From the NCBI GenBank assembly GCA_026710045.1, contig JAPORU010000102.1, positions 1 through 32,250 on the forward strand: a DNA stretch of 32,250 bases, given 5' to 3'. The position numbers and the translations under genes were made by a program. Below the pieces are notes generated by a model. The model was given only the letters and a program-made list of their open reading frames with translations, did no database searches and was not told the DNA's origin. Of the stretch, positions 17,230 to 26,161 are shown piece by piece (positions within the stretch are counted from its first letter, which is position 1; each line of letters starts with the position of its first letter). The DNA comes from Aestuariivita sp. (GTDB taxonomy: Bacteria; Pseudomonadota; Alphaproteobacteria; Rhodobacterales; Rhodobacteraceae).

Positions 17230-18234
17230 CTAGAATTTGAACTGGATTTCGGCGGATGCGAGTTCATCCGCTTTGCCGCCATTGTCGCCATTGGAGTCAG
17301 CGACATTGCTGTATCCGGCTACCGCGGTGACACCACCACCGAGGTCGTGGGCCAAGTCCAATCCAAAGGAACCACCATCTTTGTACTCTGCTGCCGTTCC
17401 GTTCCGGTCCTCATCCGCTCCCCATACAATAAGTGTTGTGGCACCTAACGGGATTTTGGCATGCACTCTGACCTTATCGGCAGCTTCTTTCTTATCTCCG
17501 TCAATATATGCATCATCGTTTCGTGCGAACGCACCGCCAACAGTCATAAAGCCTAAGTCACCCGTTACAGAAAGCGCAGCAATATCCTTATCGTCATCAC
17601 CGCTTAATACTCCTCCAGCGAGCGTCCAACCAGACATTGTATAGGCAACATGACCTGCAACCTGTTGACTTTTGCTTTGAATTGCACCGCCTTTACTGAT
17701 TTGATATTCTCCACGCGTATCACCAGAAGCGGGGCCTGTAACGCTGTCGGATGATAGCATCGTCTCCTCTGTTGCTGACAAATAGACCTTAAGGCCGGCC
17801 ATATCGTACTGTAGATTTACTCCGTTGACGGCACCAGGACCTTGCGAAGCGAACCCTACGATAGGATTAATCGCAACACTTCCATTGTTCGTAAGAGTCG
17901 CTGCGGTGCCCGCACTTCTTCCGGGCAAGGCATCGATTGCATCTCCGATATTTCCCAGTTCAAGTTTCACCGGGCCCATAGCCGCATGCAGTTTCGCGCC
18001 ACTCCAGTCTCCTGAGGTGACGTTGGCGTCCGATTGGCTCGAACGGTAACGGAACGTTCCTCCGAACTCTATTCCTGCCGCACTTTGTGTTACCCCAGTG
18101 ACGTTAAGATTTAAACGCGCCAAGGAGTTCGTATCGCCCGCAGGTTTGTCCTTATTCGCTTCGTTATACGATAAGCCAATCGTGCCATCAGCGGCCAATG
18201 ACACACCGGACGCCATGTCCTCCGCCGCAGCCAT
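17230..18234 (-). pseudogene. Porin copy B1, signal peptide out of frame
   Basis: A second porin subtype, convergent with copy A2. The mature barrel is complete (334 codons from the ATG at 18234) and ends in the terminal phenylalanine of ASAEIQFKF. Conserved blocks shared with type A are AMGPVKLELGNIGDAIDALPG, TVTGDLGF-like SVTGDLGF, and GGSFGLDLAHDLGGGVTAVAG; a long insertion (about residues 150-195) is specific to B1. The frame opens at MAAAEDMASGVSL, the signal-cleavage region, and a TGA at 18257-18255 blocks it upstream. An ATGAAG at 18256, and an ATG at 18289 with AAGGA 9 bases before it, look like original start signals but read out of phase with the barrel. Only 16 bases separate ATG 18256 from the conserved GCGGGT; the intact gene has 42. 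A deletion in the signal sequence is the simplest reading. Confidence 0.78.
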
Positions 18235-18240
18235 ACCCGC

Positions 18241-18850
18241 TAAAGCTTGACTTCATATCGATAAAAATACTTGACAAAAATTGAATCATTTATGTGTTTC
18301 CTTATGTGTGATGTTATATTGTTGCATGTTGAAAATGAGCCAATTTATTCAAGAATGAAACCGGCATCTCTTGCGATTCACAAATCAATACAAGGGTAAG
18401 AATGCAACCAATCGGAATGTAGGTCGAAGAACACACACTATGATTGGCACCTCGATCATGACTATGAGTATCCACACGATTAAGATTGCACAAAACCCGA
18501 AACCAGATGTAAAATCACCTTATATTTCGTGTGGTGTGATGCCGGTATATTTGGTTCCGATATTTATTCGGATCAAGAATTGAGCGCCCTATACGGCTTT
18601 GACCGCAAGTCAGTTTGAAGACTACCCACAAGGCTCGCGGCCACGATGACGGGGAATGCGGCTAATGACGGCTTGAACAATATCCAATACAGCGCTACTG
18701 ACCAGCTGACAATCGCAGATACTCCCTCCAGAGTTCATGATTTAAACTGATAGGTCTTCGATATTGGCAAAGCTCAAATCAAAAAGTTACGATCAGCTAC
18801 CCTTCAAGCACGTGATATGATTATCATTTATTTTTGGAATTGCGTCGAAT
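18241..18850. other. AT-rich intergenic stretch with decayed fragments
   Basis: About 600 bases, no confident gene. An open frame at 18371-18583 has no recognisable domain. A 34-codon frame at 18646-18750 encodes ANDGLNNIQYSATDQLTIA, which faintly resembles the porin segment VNGANLQYSMAGLKV and may be a further porin scrap. The 5' signals of copy B1 (AAGGA at 18299-18303, ATGs at 18289 and 18256) lie at the left end. Confidence 0.35.
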
Positions 18851-19846
18851 TTACCGGCTGTTCAGAGATGGTAACTTCTCGAATAATGTTGCAAAAAATC
18901 GCTCTTCTTCTGCAACCAACAATCGGACTGGCAATGCCACAACATTAGAACGAAATTCGGCCGGTAATCGAACATAATCTTTTTCGGTCGTGACGAGTTG
19001 AGCCTTTCTTGCACGAGCCTCTGAATGCAATCGTGTCATGAGTGGCCACGTTAAAGATTGATGATCGTTCAAAGATTCAGCTTTAATAATCTGGGCACCG
19101 AGGTTTTGTAATGTTGTAAAAAACTTTTCTGGATATCCGATACCGGCAAAGGCAAAAACGCGTGTATTATTCCATTTCATTCCTGTTTCCAAAGGCGACA
19201 TTTTTGCATGGAACGTCGGCAAATGACTAAATTCCGTTGGAAGTGATTGAGATATCGGATCCTCTACAATCATGATTACGTCAGCTCGGTTTAAACCAAC
19301 CGTTATAGGTTCCCGTAACGGACCCGCTGGCAGGCAACGTTGATTGCCAAATCCACGAGTACCGTCAACAACAACGATACTGAAATTTTTGGCAAGAGAT
19401 GGATCTTGATGTCCGTCATCAAGAATGATGACAGTCGCGCCGGCAAAATGGGCTTCACGAGCAGCGGCAAATCGGTCGGTACTGACCCAGACCTCACAGA
19501 ATCGCGAAATCAAAAGAGATTCATCACCGACCTGAGAGTCTGTATGGCTATCGGCTTTGACACGAACTGGACCGACGAGAGAACCTCGATAACCCTTTGT
19601 AATCACATGCGGGACGTGTCCCGCATTGTGTAAGTATTGCGCTAGCCAAATGACAGTTGGGGTCTTTCCAACTCCACCAATGTTGAGATTGCCAACACAG
19701 ATCACGGGAATAGAAACACATTGTGCTACGACGGTTGCTAAGCGTCTTGCGGTAAGCTGCCCGTAGAGTGACCCAAGTGGTGTCAACAATCGCGCCGGCC
19801 AACCAGGCTGCTCAGGTGGATTATCCCAGAAGCGGGGAGGTCGCAC
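18851..19846 (-). CDS. lpxK: Tetraacyldisaccharide 4'-kinase
   Basis: Inner-membrane kinase that phosphorylates the 4' position of the lipid A disaccharide to make lipid IVA. It has 331 residues, as expected. The start MRPPRFWDNPPEQPGWPARLLTPLGSLYG is typical, with an N-terminal membrane-associating stretch. The P-loop GNLNIGGVGKTP lies at about 52-63, the second Walker-like region is VIILDDGHQDPSL with the catalytic DDGHQ, and DGTRGFGNQRCLPAGPLREP follows. It lies downstream of cysQ (96 bases between) on the minus strand. In many alphaproteobacteria a DUF4170 gene and waaA (Kdo transferase) sit between these two; both are absent here. Confidence 0.95.
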   Translation of the reverse strand: MRPPRFWDNPPEQPGWPARLLTPLGSLYGQLTARRLATVVAQCVSIPVICVGNLNIGGVGKTPTVIWLAQYLHNAGHVPHVITKGYRGSLVGPVRVKADSHTDSQVGDESLLISRFCEVWVSTDRFAAAREAHFAGATVIILDDGHQDPSLAKNFSIVVVDGTRGFGNQRCLPAGPLREPITVGLNRADVIMIVEDPISQSLPTEFSHLPTFHAKMSPLETGMKWNNTRVFAFAGIGYPEKFFTTLQNLGAQIIKAESLNDHQSLTWPLMTRLHSEARARKAQLVTTEKDYVRLPAEFRSNVVALPVRLLVAEEERFFATLFEKLPSLNSR

Positions 19847-19942
19847 GGATTAAATTCCCTTTACCTCTCTCAGGCGATTTATTCAATTTAAACTTTATCA
19901 TCAAGTCACTAACGAAATGATGTCTGATTTACGATTGTTGAG

Positions 19943-20743
19943 TTAGTCTCCGGTACGCTCGTGAGCATGCGATAATTCTTGGATAAGACATTCATGTAAC
20001 TTGGGATTTGCAGCGACCAAGCCAGTGACGCGAGGTTTGCAATTATTAAACTTAATCCCAGAACCGTTAATATCTGTAACTTTAGCACCCGATTTCCGTA
20101 AAATTAAATCACCGGCGGCAATGTCCCATTCCCAAGTTGGAAAGACTGTAAGTGTTGCATCAAATCGACCATCGGCGACAGACGCTAATCGGTAGGCCAG
20201 CGAAGGGCGGTGAACGCGTTTGAATGCCGGAGAATCTTTAGACTGCCAATATTTTGGATCCATTGATCCTTTGTTGGTGAGTATGGCTGCGTCTATAAGG
20301 CTATGTTGGCTGCTCGGATAAATGAGTCTTTCATTCAGTTGTGCAAATGTTGTGGTGCTGGCCGAATAAAGCAAGTCTCGTTGTGGTAAATGGATAACAG
20401 CCGCCGTTATCGTTCCGCGGGTCGCAATCGCTAGGGAATGAGCCCATGTATAGGATCCTGCAATGTAGTTCCGTGTGCCATCAATCGGATCGATTATAAA
20501 CACAGAATCTCGATACAATCGGTCAGGATCGTCTGTGCTTTCTTCGGATAACCATCCATAATCGGGTCGAGCTGTCCGAAGCTTGTCTTCGAGCATCGCA
20601 TTGACTGCAAGATCAGCTTCAGTGACCAGCCCTTCACCATCAGGTTTATGCCAGCCTTGGGGTTGGCGACCTTGCATATGTTTCGCAAGATCACCAGATT
20701 GCAATGCGGCTTTAATTAAGAGGTCAAGATCAGTTTCCGGCAA
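19943..20743 (-). CDS. Inositol monophosphatase family protein (CysQ-like)
   Basis: A Mg-dependent, lithium-sensitive-type phosphatase of 266 residues; the alphaproteobacterial members in this gene context are usually annotated as 3'(2'),5'-bisphosphate nucleotidase CysQ. Metal-binding motifs are in place: WLSEES (E67/E68), DPIDGTRNY (D85, D88, about 85-93) and WEWDIAAGDLI near residue 208. No signal peptide, so cytosolic. The start overlaps the end of tldE by 14 bases, so translation is coupled. PAP, inositol phosphate or a related sugar phosphate are all possible substrates; the family is certain, the substrate less so. Confidence 0.9.
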   Translation of the reverse strand: MPETDLDLLIKAALQSGDLAKHMQGRQPQGWHKPDGEGLVTEADLAVNAMLEDKLRTARPDYGWLSEESTDDPDRLYRDSVFIIDPIDGTRNYIAGSYTWAHSLAIATRGTITAAVIHLPQRDLLYSASTTTFAQLNERLIYPSSQHSLIDAAILTNKGSMDPKYWQSKDSPAFKRVHRPSLAYRLASVADGRFDATLTVFPTWEWDIAAGDLILRKSGAKVTDINGSGIKFNNCKPRVTGLVAANPKLHECLIQELSHAHERTGD

Positions 20744-22076
20744 GTGTCATTTCTTCTATTAACAAAGATGGTACGACATAAGAGAGATATGTGCGCGCAT
20801 CATTCGCAGGTACGATCCGCCGCAGCATATTGGTGAGATTTCCAGCGACTGTACATTCGTTTATCGGGTATGAGATTGCACCATTTTCGACCCAGAACCC
20901 AGATGCACCGCGCGAATAGTCCCCTGTATTCGGATTGATTGTTGATCCCATGAGCGAAGTTACGATTAAACCTGTCCCCATATCTCGGATCAAATCAGAT
21001 CGGCTGCTGTCTCCTTGGGTTAAAGAGATATTCCAGCAAGTTGGTGTGGGCGGTGAAGAAATTCCTCTTGTAGCATTGGCTGTCGATGTTAACCCAAGTC
21101 GCCGTGCAGACGCGCAGTCTAACGTCCAACTACGAAGAATGCCTTTGTCAATGATTACGCGCTTATTTGTGGATAAACCTTCGGCATCAAAAGGTCGTGA
21201 ACCAGCAGTGCGTGGACGATGAGGATCTTCGCTCAAGGAAAGATGTTCAGGCAATATGACTTTGTTCATTGAGTTGCGCAACCATGACGTACCGGTAGCG
21301 ATGGATTGACCATTTACGGCCATCAGCAAATGTCGGACAAGCGAAACAGAAACGCGCTCGTCAAAAAGTACAGGAAAGTTCCCGGTGGGCGGTTTTCGTG
21401 ATCCTTGTCGTGCGACTGCACGTTTACCGGCCCTACGACCAATTTCATCAGGGTTGCGAAGATCTGATTGAAACAAGCGTGAATCGCTATCATAATCTTG
21501 CTCCATCCCCGTGCCATGTCCGCTGATTGCAGCACAATAAATTGAGCGGTTGGTACGGCGGTATCCGCCTGAAAAGCCATTCGTTGCCGCAAGATAGACA
21601 TCTGATGTGCTGTAACCAGCTCCCGCCGACTCAATCTTTGTGACGCCCTCGACATCGGCTGCGTGAGCTTCAGAGATCAAAGCATCGGTTTGCAAATCTT
21701 CCGGTAGAGGTTCCTCTGTTGGATCTGACAGTTCCAAAGTATCAATATCCCAATTATTGACAATTTCATCGAACTCTGGAAGTCCGCAATAGGGATCAAT
21801 AGGTGCTTCGCTGGCCATTGCAACAGCGTACTGGCTTACTGCTTTGATTGTTGATGAAGAAATATCAGACGATGATACACACGCCTGCCTTTGTCCGATC
21901 AAGACCCGCAAACCAATCGCCGTACTCTCTGATCGTTCGGCAGTCTCTAACGCTTTTTGTCTTACATCAATTGACATCGAACTGTTTTGAACAATCATCG
22001 CATCGGCTGCAGTAGCCCCAGCTTTGGTCGCGAAGTTGAGAATATCTTCGGCTATATTCAAAAGATGTTCTGTCAC
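20730..22076 (-). CDS. TldE/PmbA family metalloprotease subunit
   Basis: Member of the TldD/PmbA (peptidase U62) family, 448 residues. TldE pairs with TldD to form a protease that degrades unfolded peptides and matures some ribosomal peptides; TldE itself lacks the metal-binding HExxxH and is the non-catalytic partner. The sequence fits: no HExxxH, with SMSIDVRQKALETAERSES near the N-terminus, DPYCGLPE, VYLAATNGFSGGYRRTNRS, GNFPVLFDERVS, RPFDAEGLSTNKRVIIDKG, and the C-terminal GSTINPNTGDYSRGASGFWVENG that is diagnostic. The C-terminal end overlaps the phosphatase gene by 14 bases. tldD is not in the window. The CPTCWNI-like segment PPTPTCWNISL is normal for the family. Confidence 0.94.
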   Translation of the reverse strand: MTEHLLNIAEDILNFATKAGATAADAMIVQNSSMSIDVRQKALETAERSESTAIGLRVLIGQRQACVSSSDISSSTIKAVSQYAVAMASEAPIDPYCGLPEFDEIVNNWDIDTLELSDPTEEPLPEDLQTDALISEAHAADVEGVTKIESAGAGYSTSDVYLAATNGFSGGYRRTNRSIYCAAISGHGTGMEQDYDSDSRLFQSDLRNPDEIGRRAGKRAVARQGSRKPPTGNFPVLFDERVSVSLVRHLLMAVNGQSIATGTSWLRNSMNKVILPEHLSLSEDPHRPRTAGSRPFDAEGLSTNKRVIIDKGILRSWTLDCASARRLGLTSTANATRGISSPPTPTCWNISLTQGDSSRSDLIRDMGTGLIVTSLMGSTINPNTGDYSRGASGFWVENGAISYPINECTVAGNLTNMLRRIVPANDARTYLSYVVPSLLIEEMTLAGN

Positions 22077-22187
22077 TGAATTAGCCTAATTATTTTGGCA
22101 AGAATTTTATCGGATACAATGTAATTATGGGAAGAGAATGCTCAATACGAAATCAAGGTTATTGCAAACTGAAGGTGTATCGCACGA

Positions 22188-23693
22188 TTATCGAATACGT
22201 TGCCCATTTACGACAATTTGACCGCCATCTTTGAATTCAATTTGTGATATCCATTTGTCTTCACCTTTTGTTGATTCCGCCATCAAATCAAGTGAAAACC
22301 GTATACCACTCGCATCTCCTTCCGAAAGAAATCCAGTACGCACAAGCGTGTTGAGCAGACCGTCAAAACCTTTCATCATTAAGTTCATGCCACCAATTGC
22401 TTGTAGCGCTTCGTTAAAGGTTACCGCACCATTTCCGATTAATTCGACACCAAGGGCGGACAGACTTAACTCTTTGATGCTTATGGAGGTCGGTCGAACA
22501 GGCATTTGCTCGACTAAACTCATCGTATCGAAATCTTCAAAATCAAAAAGATCGGCTAGTAGACGTATTCTCCCGGAAATATTTAAACGAGCGTGTGCCG
22601 CGTCATGGACCAATACTGATTTAGGATCAAAATACTCCCATACGGCCTCAGACACTCGAAATCCGTCAAGGTTGAGCAAGAATTCAAAGTCTTGTTCGTT
22701 CTCTTGCGCCGTGATCGGAAACAACAATTCTATTTCAGTACCGTTTGACTGATATCCGATCGGAAATGAATTTTCTGAACTGCTTTGGCTCGTAGAACCA
22801 TTCGACCCAATAAGCTTTAAGCCAAGCCCATTCTTGCTCAGGTCATATGATAACGCGAAGCGATCCATTGAGTTTTGGAAGTTCAACGTGTCATTGCTAT
22901 TTTTGAAAATGACTGAAAGTGATGAGGGACCGGTCATCAATGATCCGGTAACCATTAAACCTTTATCTAATAAGGTGACAAAATCTTTGGTATCCATTCC
23001 TAAAGGAAATGTACCAACTGAAGTGGAATCAAACGCTATATTGTCGTAACGTCCGTTGATAGAGAGGAAAGATGTTTCATCGGGATTCTGTAAGGAGAAC
23101 TTTAACATCGTTGATTCACTGGTGAAAGAACTTGTAATTTCAGGTGTTTCAGCGTTCTGAATACGAGTTGATCCCGTGAGGTCATCAAAGATAAAATTAA
23201 GTGTTGGAACGACCGGAAAACGATCAATTTCTGTCTCATATCTGTCTAGAGTCAAGATAGCCGAAGAGGTTCTGTAATTGAATGTCATATCGGATTGAGA
23301 TCCGGTAACTGACATTTCAAAGTCATTGAGATCGTAGGAAAGAAAGAAGCGGACAGTATTATCGACATCGCTTTGAACAGAAATTACAATCGGTATGGAA
23401 TTCGAAAATTGGATATCAACCCGTTCATCGTTCACTTGAGTAAATCTAAGTGTTCCCAATTGTGCGTCTGCTGCGACAGTTTTGTCTTCAGTGATAGCAG
23501 AGAGTATGACGTCATGTATGATTAAGACATTTGCCGTCTGTTGTTCAGTACCTTGGACCAAGAGTCCTGAGTCGGTATAGTAGAGTTTCCAAGCAGACCA
23601 TGCTTCTTGAGCAGTAATATTTGCTTGGACGGCGGATACCAGCAAAAACATCGCGCACAAATACGCAACAGAACGGGAAATAACCGTCGTCAT
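22188..23693 (-). CDS. DUF2125 domain-containing periplasmic protein
   Basis: An uncharacterised secreted protein of about 501 residues belonging to the DUF2125 group known from alphaproteobacteria. From the ATG at 23693 it starts with a signal peptide (MTTVISRSVAYLCAMFLLVS, likely cleavage after VQA at about residue 24), followed by ITAQEAWSAWKLYYTDSGL, the usual start of these proteins. The rest is rich in beta-strand-like, alternating polar and apolar segments with repeated LSLSALGVELIGNGAVTF-type stretches near the C-terminus. The frame is open upstream to 23810, but AAAGGA lies 9 bases before 23693 and the signal peptide begins there. It is divergent from the SDR gene at 23814. Function is unknown; envelope location is inferred. 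Confidence 0.8.
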   Translation of the reverse strand: MTTVISRSVAYLCAMFLLVSAVQANITAQEAWSAWKLYYTDSGLLVQGTEQQTANVLIIHDVILSAITEDKTVAADAQLGTLRFTQVNDERVDIQFSNSIPIVISVQSDVDNTVRFFLSYDLNDFEMSVTGSQSDMTFNYRTSSAILTLDRYETEIDRFPVVPTLNFIFDDLTGSTRIQNAETPEITSSFTSESTMLKFSLQNPDETSFLSINGRYDNIAFDSTSVGTFPLGMDTKDFVTLLDKGLMVTGSLMTGPSSLSVIFKNSNDTLNFQNSMDRFALSYDLSKNGLGLKLIGSNGSTSQSSSENSFPIGYQSNGTEIELLFPITAQENEQDFEFLLNLDGFRVSEAVWEYFDPKSVLVHDAAHARLNISGRIRLLADLFDFEDFDTMSLVEQMPVRPTSISIKELSLSALGVELIGNGAVTFNEALQAIGGMNLMMKGFDGLLNTLVRTGFLSEGDASGIRFSLDLMAESTKGEDKWISQIEFKDGGQIVVNGQRIR

Positions 23694-23813
23694 TAAAGTT
23701 GGTCCTTTAGTATGAAGCGGACATTGTAGTTTGTTCTCATTACTTGAATTTATCAAGGGTTTTACTGATGAATTTAAGAATTTCTTAGTTAAGCCGACAA
23801 GGGGACACATAAC

Positions 23814-24566
23814 ATGTCAGTATCTGGGAAAACAGCTTTGATTACCGGTGCCAGTTACGGAATTGGCGCTGAGGCAGCACGAATTTTTGCTAAAGCTGGA
23901 GTGAATGTCTGTTTGTTTGCACGCTCAGGTCATGTGATTGAAGCTTTGGCTGATGAAATTGGTTCGCCGGCCCTTGCAATCGAAGGAGATGTGCGAATAT
24001 TCAACAATTTAGAAACTGCTGTCATTGCGTGCCGTGATAAATTTGGATGTTTGGATATCTTGATCAATAACGCAGGAGTTGTTGAGCCGATTATGCACAT
24101 GAATCATTCTTCGTATATAGATTGGGATCATGTCATCGATATCAATCTCAAAGGCGTTTATCATGGAATGCGTGCAGCATTACCGCACATGAAGGCGCAT
24201 GGCGGTGGCACTGTTTTGACGGTGAGTTCCGGCGCAGCCCATAGTCCGGTCGAAGCATGGAGCCATTATTGCGCATCGAAAGCAGGTGCAGCGATGTTGA
24301 CGCGCTGTCTTGATAAAGAGGAGCGTGCAAATGGAATTCGGGCAATTGGATTGTCACCGGGAACAGTGGCAACACCCATGCAAAGAACAATCAAAGCTTC
24401 TGGCATCAATCCCGTAAGCCAATTGGATTGGAATGATCATATTCCGGCAACTTGGCCAGCTCGAGCACTATTATGGCTGTGCAGTTCCGACGGTGATGAG
24501 TTCATTGGACAGGAGGTTTCTCTGCGGGATGAAGCTATTCGACGTCGTATAGGCTTGACCAATTAA
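23814..24566 (+). CDS. Short-chain dehydrogenase/reductase
   Basis: A complete classical SDR of 250 residues. The cofactor motif TGASYGIG is at 11-18, NNAG at 85-88, the catalytic serine in TVSSGAA near 139, and Y152-x-x-x-K156 in HYCASKAGAA. LSPGTVATPMQRT is the usual substrate loop. The Shine-Dalgarno AAGGGG is 9 bases before the ATG. It is the only + strand gene in the surrounding minus-strand block, divergent from the DUF2125 gene and convergent with holA. The substrate cannot be inferred; it is a different subfamily from the frameshifted SDR at the window start. Confidence 0.9.
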   Translation: MSVSGKTALITGASYGIGAEAARIFAKAGVNVCLFARSGHVIEALADEIGSPALAIEGDVRIFNNLETAVIACRDKFGCLDILINNAGVVEPIMHMNHSSYIDWDHVIDINLKGVYHGMRAALPHMKAHGGGTVLTVSSGAAHSPVEAWSHYCASKAGAAMLTRCLDKEERANGIRAIGLSPGTVATPMQRTIKASGINPVSQLDWNDHIPATWPARALLWLCSSDGDEFIGQEVSLRDEAIRRRIGLTN

Positions 24567-24633
24567 ATGGTAAGTGGAACGATAAATGACTTATGGCGTA
24601 AATGAGAGATCATGCTGCCGATCCGATGCCAAT

Positions 24634-25668
24634 TTATGAGTTTTTGCGCTGTCCGATCATCGCAAGTCGGATGAGAGTGCGTTCCACCAAAGCCATGGCA
24701 GGAGCGGTTTGACTGGCGGATCGTAACGTCAGATCGGTGTCAATTATTGAGTGAAGAGCTGCTTCAAGCATTTCATTTCGCCATATCTGAACTTGGCGTG
24801 CGAGTCGGTCACGACGGAAACCGAAAACAGGAGGTTTAAGTTGACTTAGGCCTGACGATAGACCTTTTGGGTCGGCGGCAATACTATAAAGTGTGCGAAA
24901 GTGGCGAAGTACAGCAATGCATATTGCAACTGGATTTGTTCCTTGTGCAATCAGTCGATGAAGTACAAGGGTGATGTCTTTTGGACGTCCTTCAGCGACT
25001 ATATTCAGGAGATCATCGAGAGCAGCCTCGATAGATTCAGGCGCACAAACGACAATATCTTCTACTGAGAGAGGCTGTTCATCTCCTAATTTGAAGATTG
25101 CGATTTTCTTAAGGAGTTGTTGGAAGTCACCCGGACCAAGTTCTCGGGAATAGTCTACCAGAAGAGTCGTACAATCTTGATCTATGTCCTTGAGTCCAGC
25201 CAACTCGAACGCATGTTGTAACTCATCCTTTGTGGGCGGATTGTCATAAATTGCAGCGGCTCTTAGATTATTCTGATTCTCAAACAATTTGCGTAATTTA
25301 GATGCAGGTCGAAGCTGACCTGCGGTGACAAAGATTTGAGCATCTCCGTGCTTCCATTCCTTTGCCGCGGCCTCAATAGCAGAGTGGACTTGATCGGTTG
25401 CATCTTCAACTAAGGCCACCCGTGATCCCGGAAAGAAACCAACTGTTCGGATTGCGTCAACGAGAGCACCGGGGCTGCACGACAAATCAGCTCTCGAGAA
25501 TCGCGTTAATCGCATTTCCGCGTCGGCGTTCTCTCCGAGCAAGGCTTTAAGTGCTTCCGCACGCTTCAGCGCAACCCGCATTGCGTCTTCACCGTAGATT
25601 AGTACACCGGCTCCCTCGGGGTCCGGATTTTGAAAATATTTGGCGGCATCTCGTGTGGAGAGCTTCAT
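24634..25668 (-). CDS. holA: DNA polymerase III subunit delta
   Basis: Delta subunit of the clamp loader, which opens the beta sliding clamp during replication. It has 344 residues, normal. Family features: N-terminal GAGVLIYGEDAMRVALKRAEAL (the AAA+-like fold without a working P-loop), LVDAIRTVGFFPGSRVALVEDA, AAAIYDNPPTKDELQHAF, and the C-terminal helical part LVLHRLIAQGTNPVAICIAVLRHFRTLY. It lies 16 bases downstream of lptE on the minus strand; the leuS-lptE-holA order is conserved in alphaproteobacteria and beyond. No promoter between them is apparent. Confidence 0.95.
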   Translation of the reverse strand: MKLSTRDAAKYFQNPDPEGAGVLIYGEDAMRVALKRAEALKALLGENADAEMRLTRFSRADLSCSPGALVDAIRTVGFFPGSRVALVEDATDQVHSAIEAAAKEWKHGDAQIFVTAGQLRPASKLRKLFENQNNLRAAAIYDNPPTKDELQHAFELAGLKDIDQDCTTLLVDYSRELGPGDFQQLLKKIAIFKLGDEQPLSVEDIVVCAPESIEAALDDLLNIVAEGRPKDITLVLHRLIAQGTNPVAICIAVLRHFRTLYSIAADPKGLSSGLSQLKPPVFGFRRDRLARQVQIWRNEMLEAALHSIIDTDLTLRSASQTAPAMALVERTLIRLAMIGQRKNS

Positions 25669-25684
25669 AAGTGATCGTTTCCCC

Positions 25685-26161
25685 TCATTGTATATCGGCG
25701 GTAACCAAATGATTTGCGATTTGATCCGCCAAGACTCGCATCAATCGCGCATGCGCATCTTGCTTCGCCGCTCGAGTTTCAACGGTCGAACCTGCGGCCG
25801 AATAGCTTGTAAAATTCTTAATCTGACCTTGACCAACAATGCGCGTCGTTGCGTTATCCTTAAGAATATAATTCACAGTTCCTAATACACTGAATCGCGC
25901 AGTTTCCCCCGTTTTGATGACAACGGATGCATCGCTTTCAATCGTGAGATCAAACTGAAGTTCAAATTGATTTCCACTTGAGCCAATCCGATCTTCAAGT
26001 TCTTGCATGAGTAAAAAGCTGTCGTGATCATTTGCAGCTTGAACATTGACTTTGTTATAAAATTTGCTTGCAGAACCGCTCGGAGAATACGCGGATTGAA
26101 ATCCGCAGCATGCGAGAAGAAGCGGAAAGAGGAGAGCAAATCTTCGGTCAGATAACGACAT
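25685..26161 (-). CDS. lptE: LPS assembly lipoprotein LptE
   Basis: Outer-membrane lipoprotein that plugs the LptD barrel and helps insert lipopolysaccharide. From the ATG at 26161 it has 158 residues. The signal peptide ends in a lipobox [13 protein letters not shown], with two adjacent cysteines (18 and 19); most relatives read GCGF here, so cysteine 19 probably corresponds to the usual lipidated residue. The rest ([26 protein letters not shown] and the C-terminal [14 protein letters not shown]) matches the LptE fold. The start lies inside the end of leuS (14-base overlap), giving coupled translation. Upstream in-frame ATGs to 26287 would put the lipobox too deep and are rejected. Confidence 0.88.
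   Translation of the reverse strand: MSLSDRRFALLFPLLLACCGFQSAYSPSGSASKFYNKVNVQAANDHDSFLLMQELEDRIGSSGNQFELQFDLTIESDASVVIKTGETARFSVLGTVNYILKDNATTRIVGQGQIKNFTSYSAAGSTVETRAAKQDAHARLMRVLADQIANHLVTADIQ

Noticed and set aside
18243-18289. Phase variation of porin B1 through its two T5 tracts
   Set aside because: Changing either tract cannot restore the frame because a TGA at 18257-18255 lies in the barrel frame downstream of both.
18371-18583. 70-codon + frame upstream of porin B1
   Set aside because: No domain, non-ATG start and no ribosome binding site.
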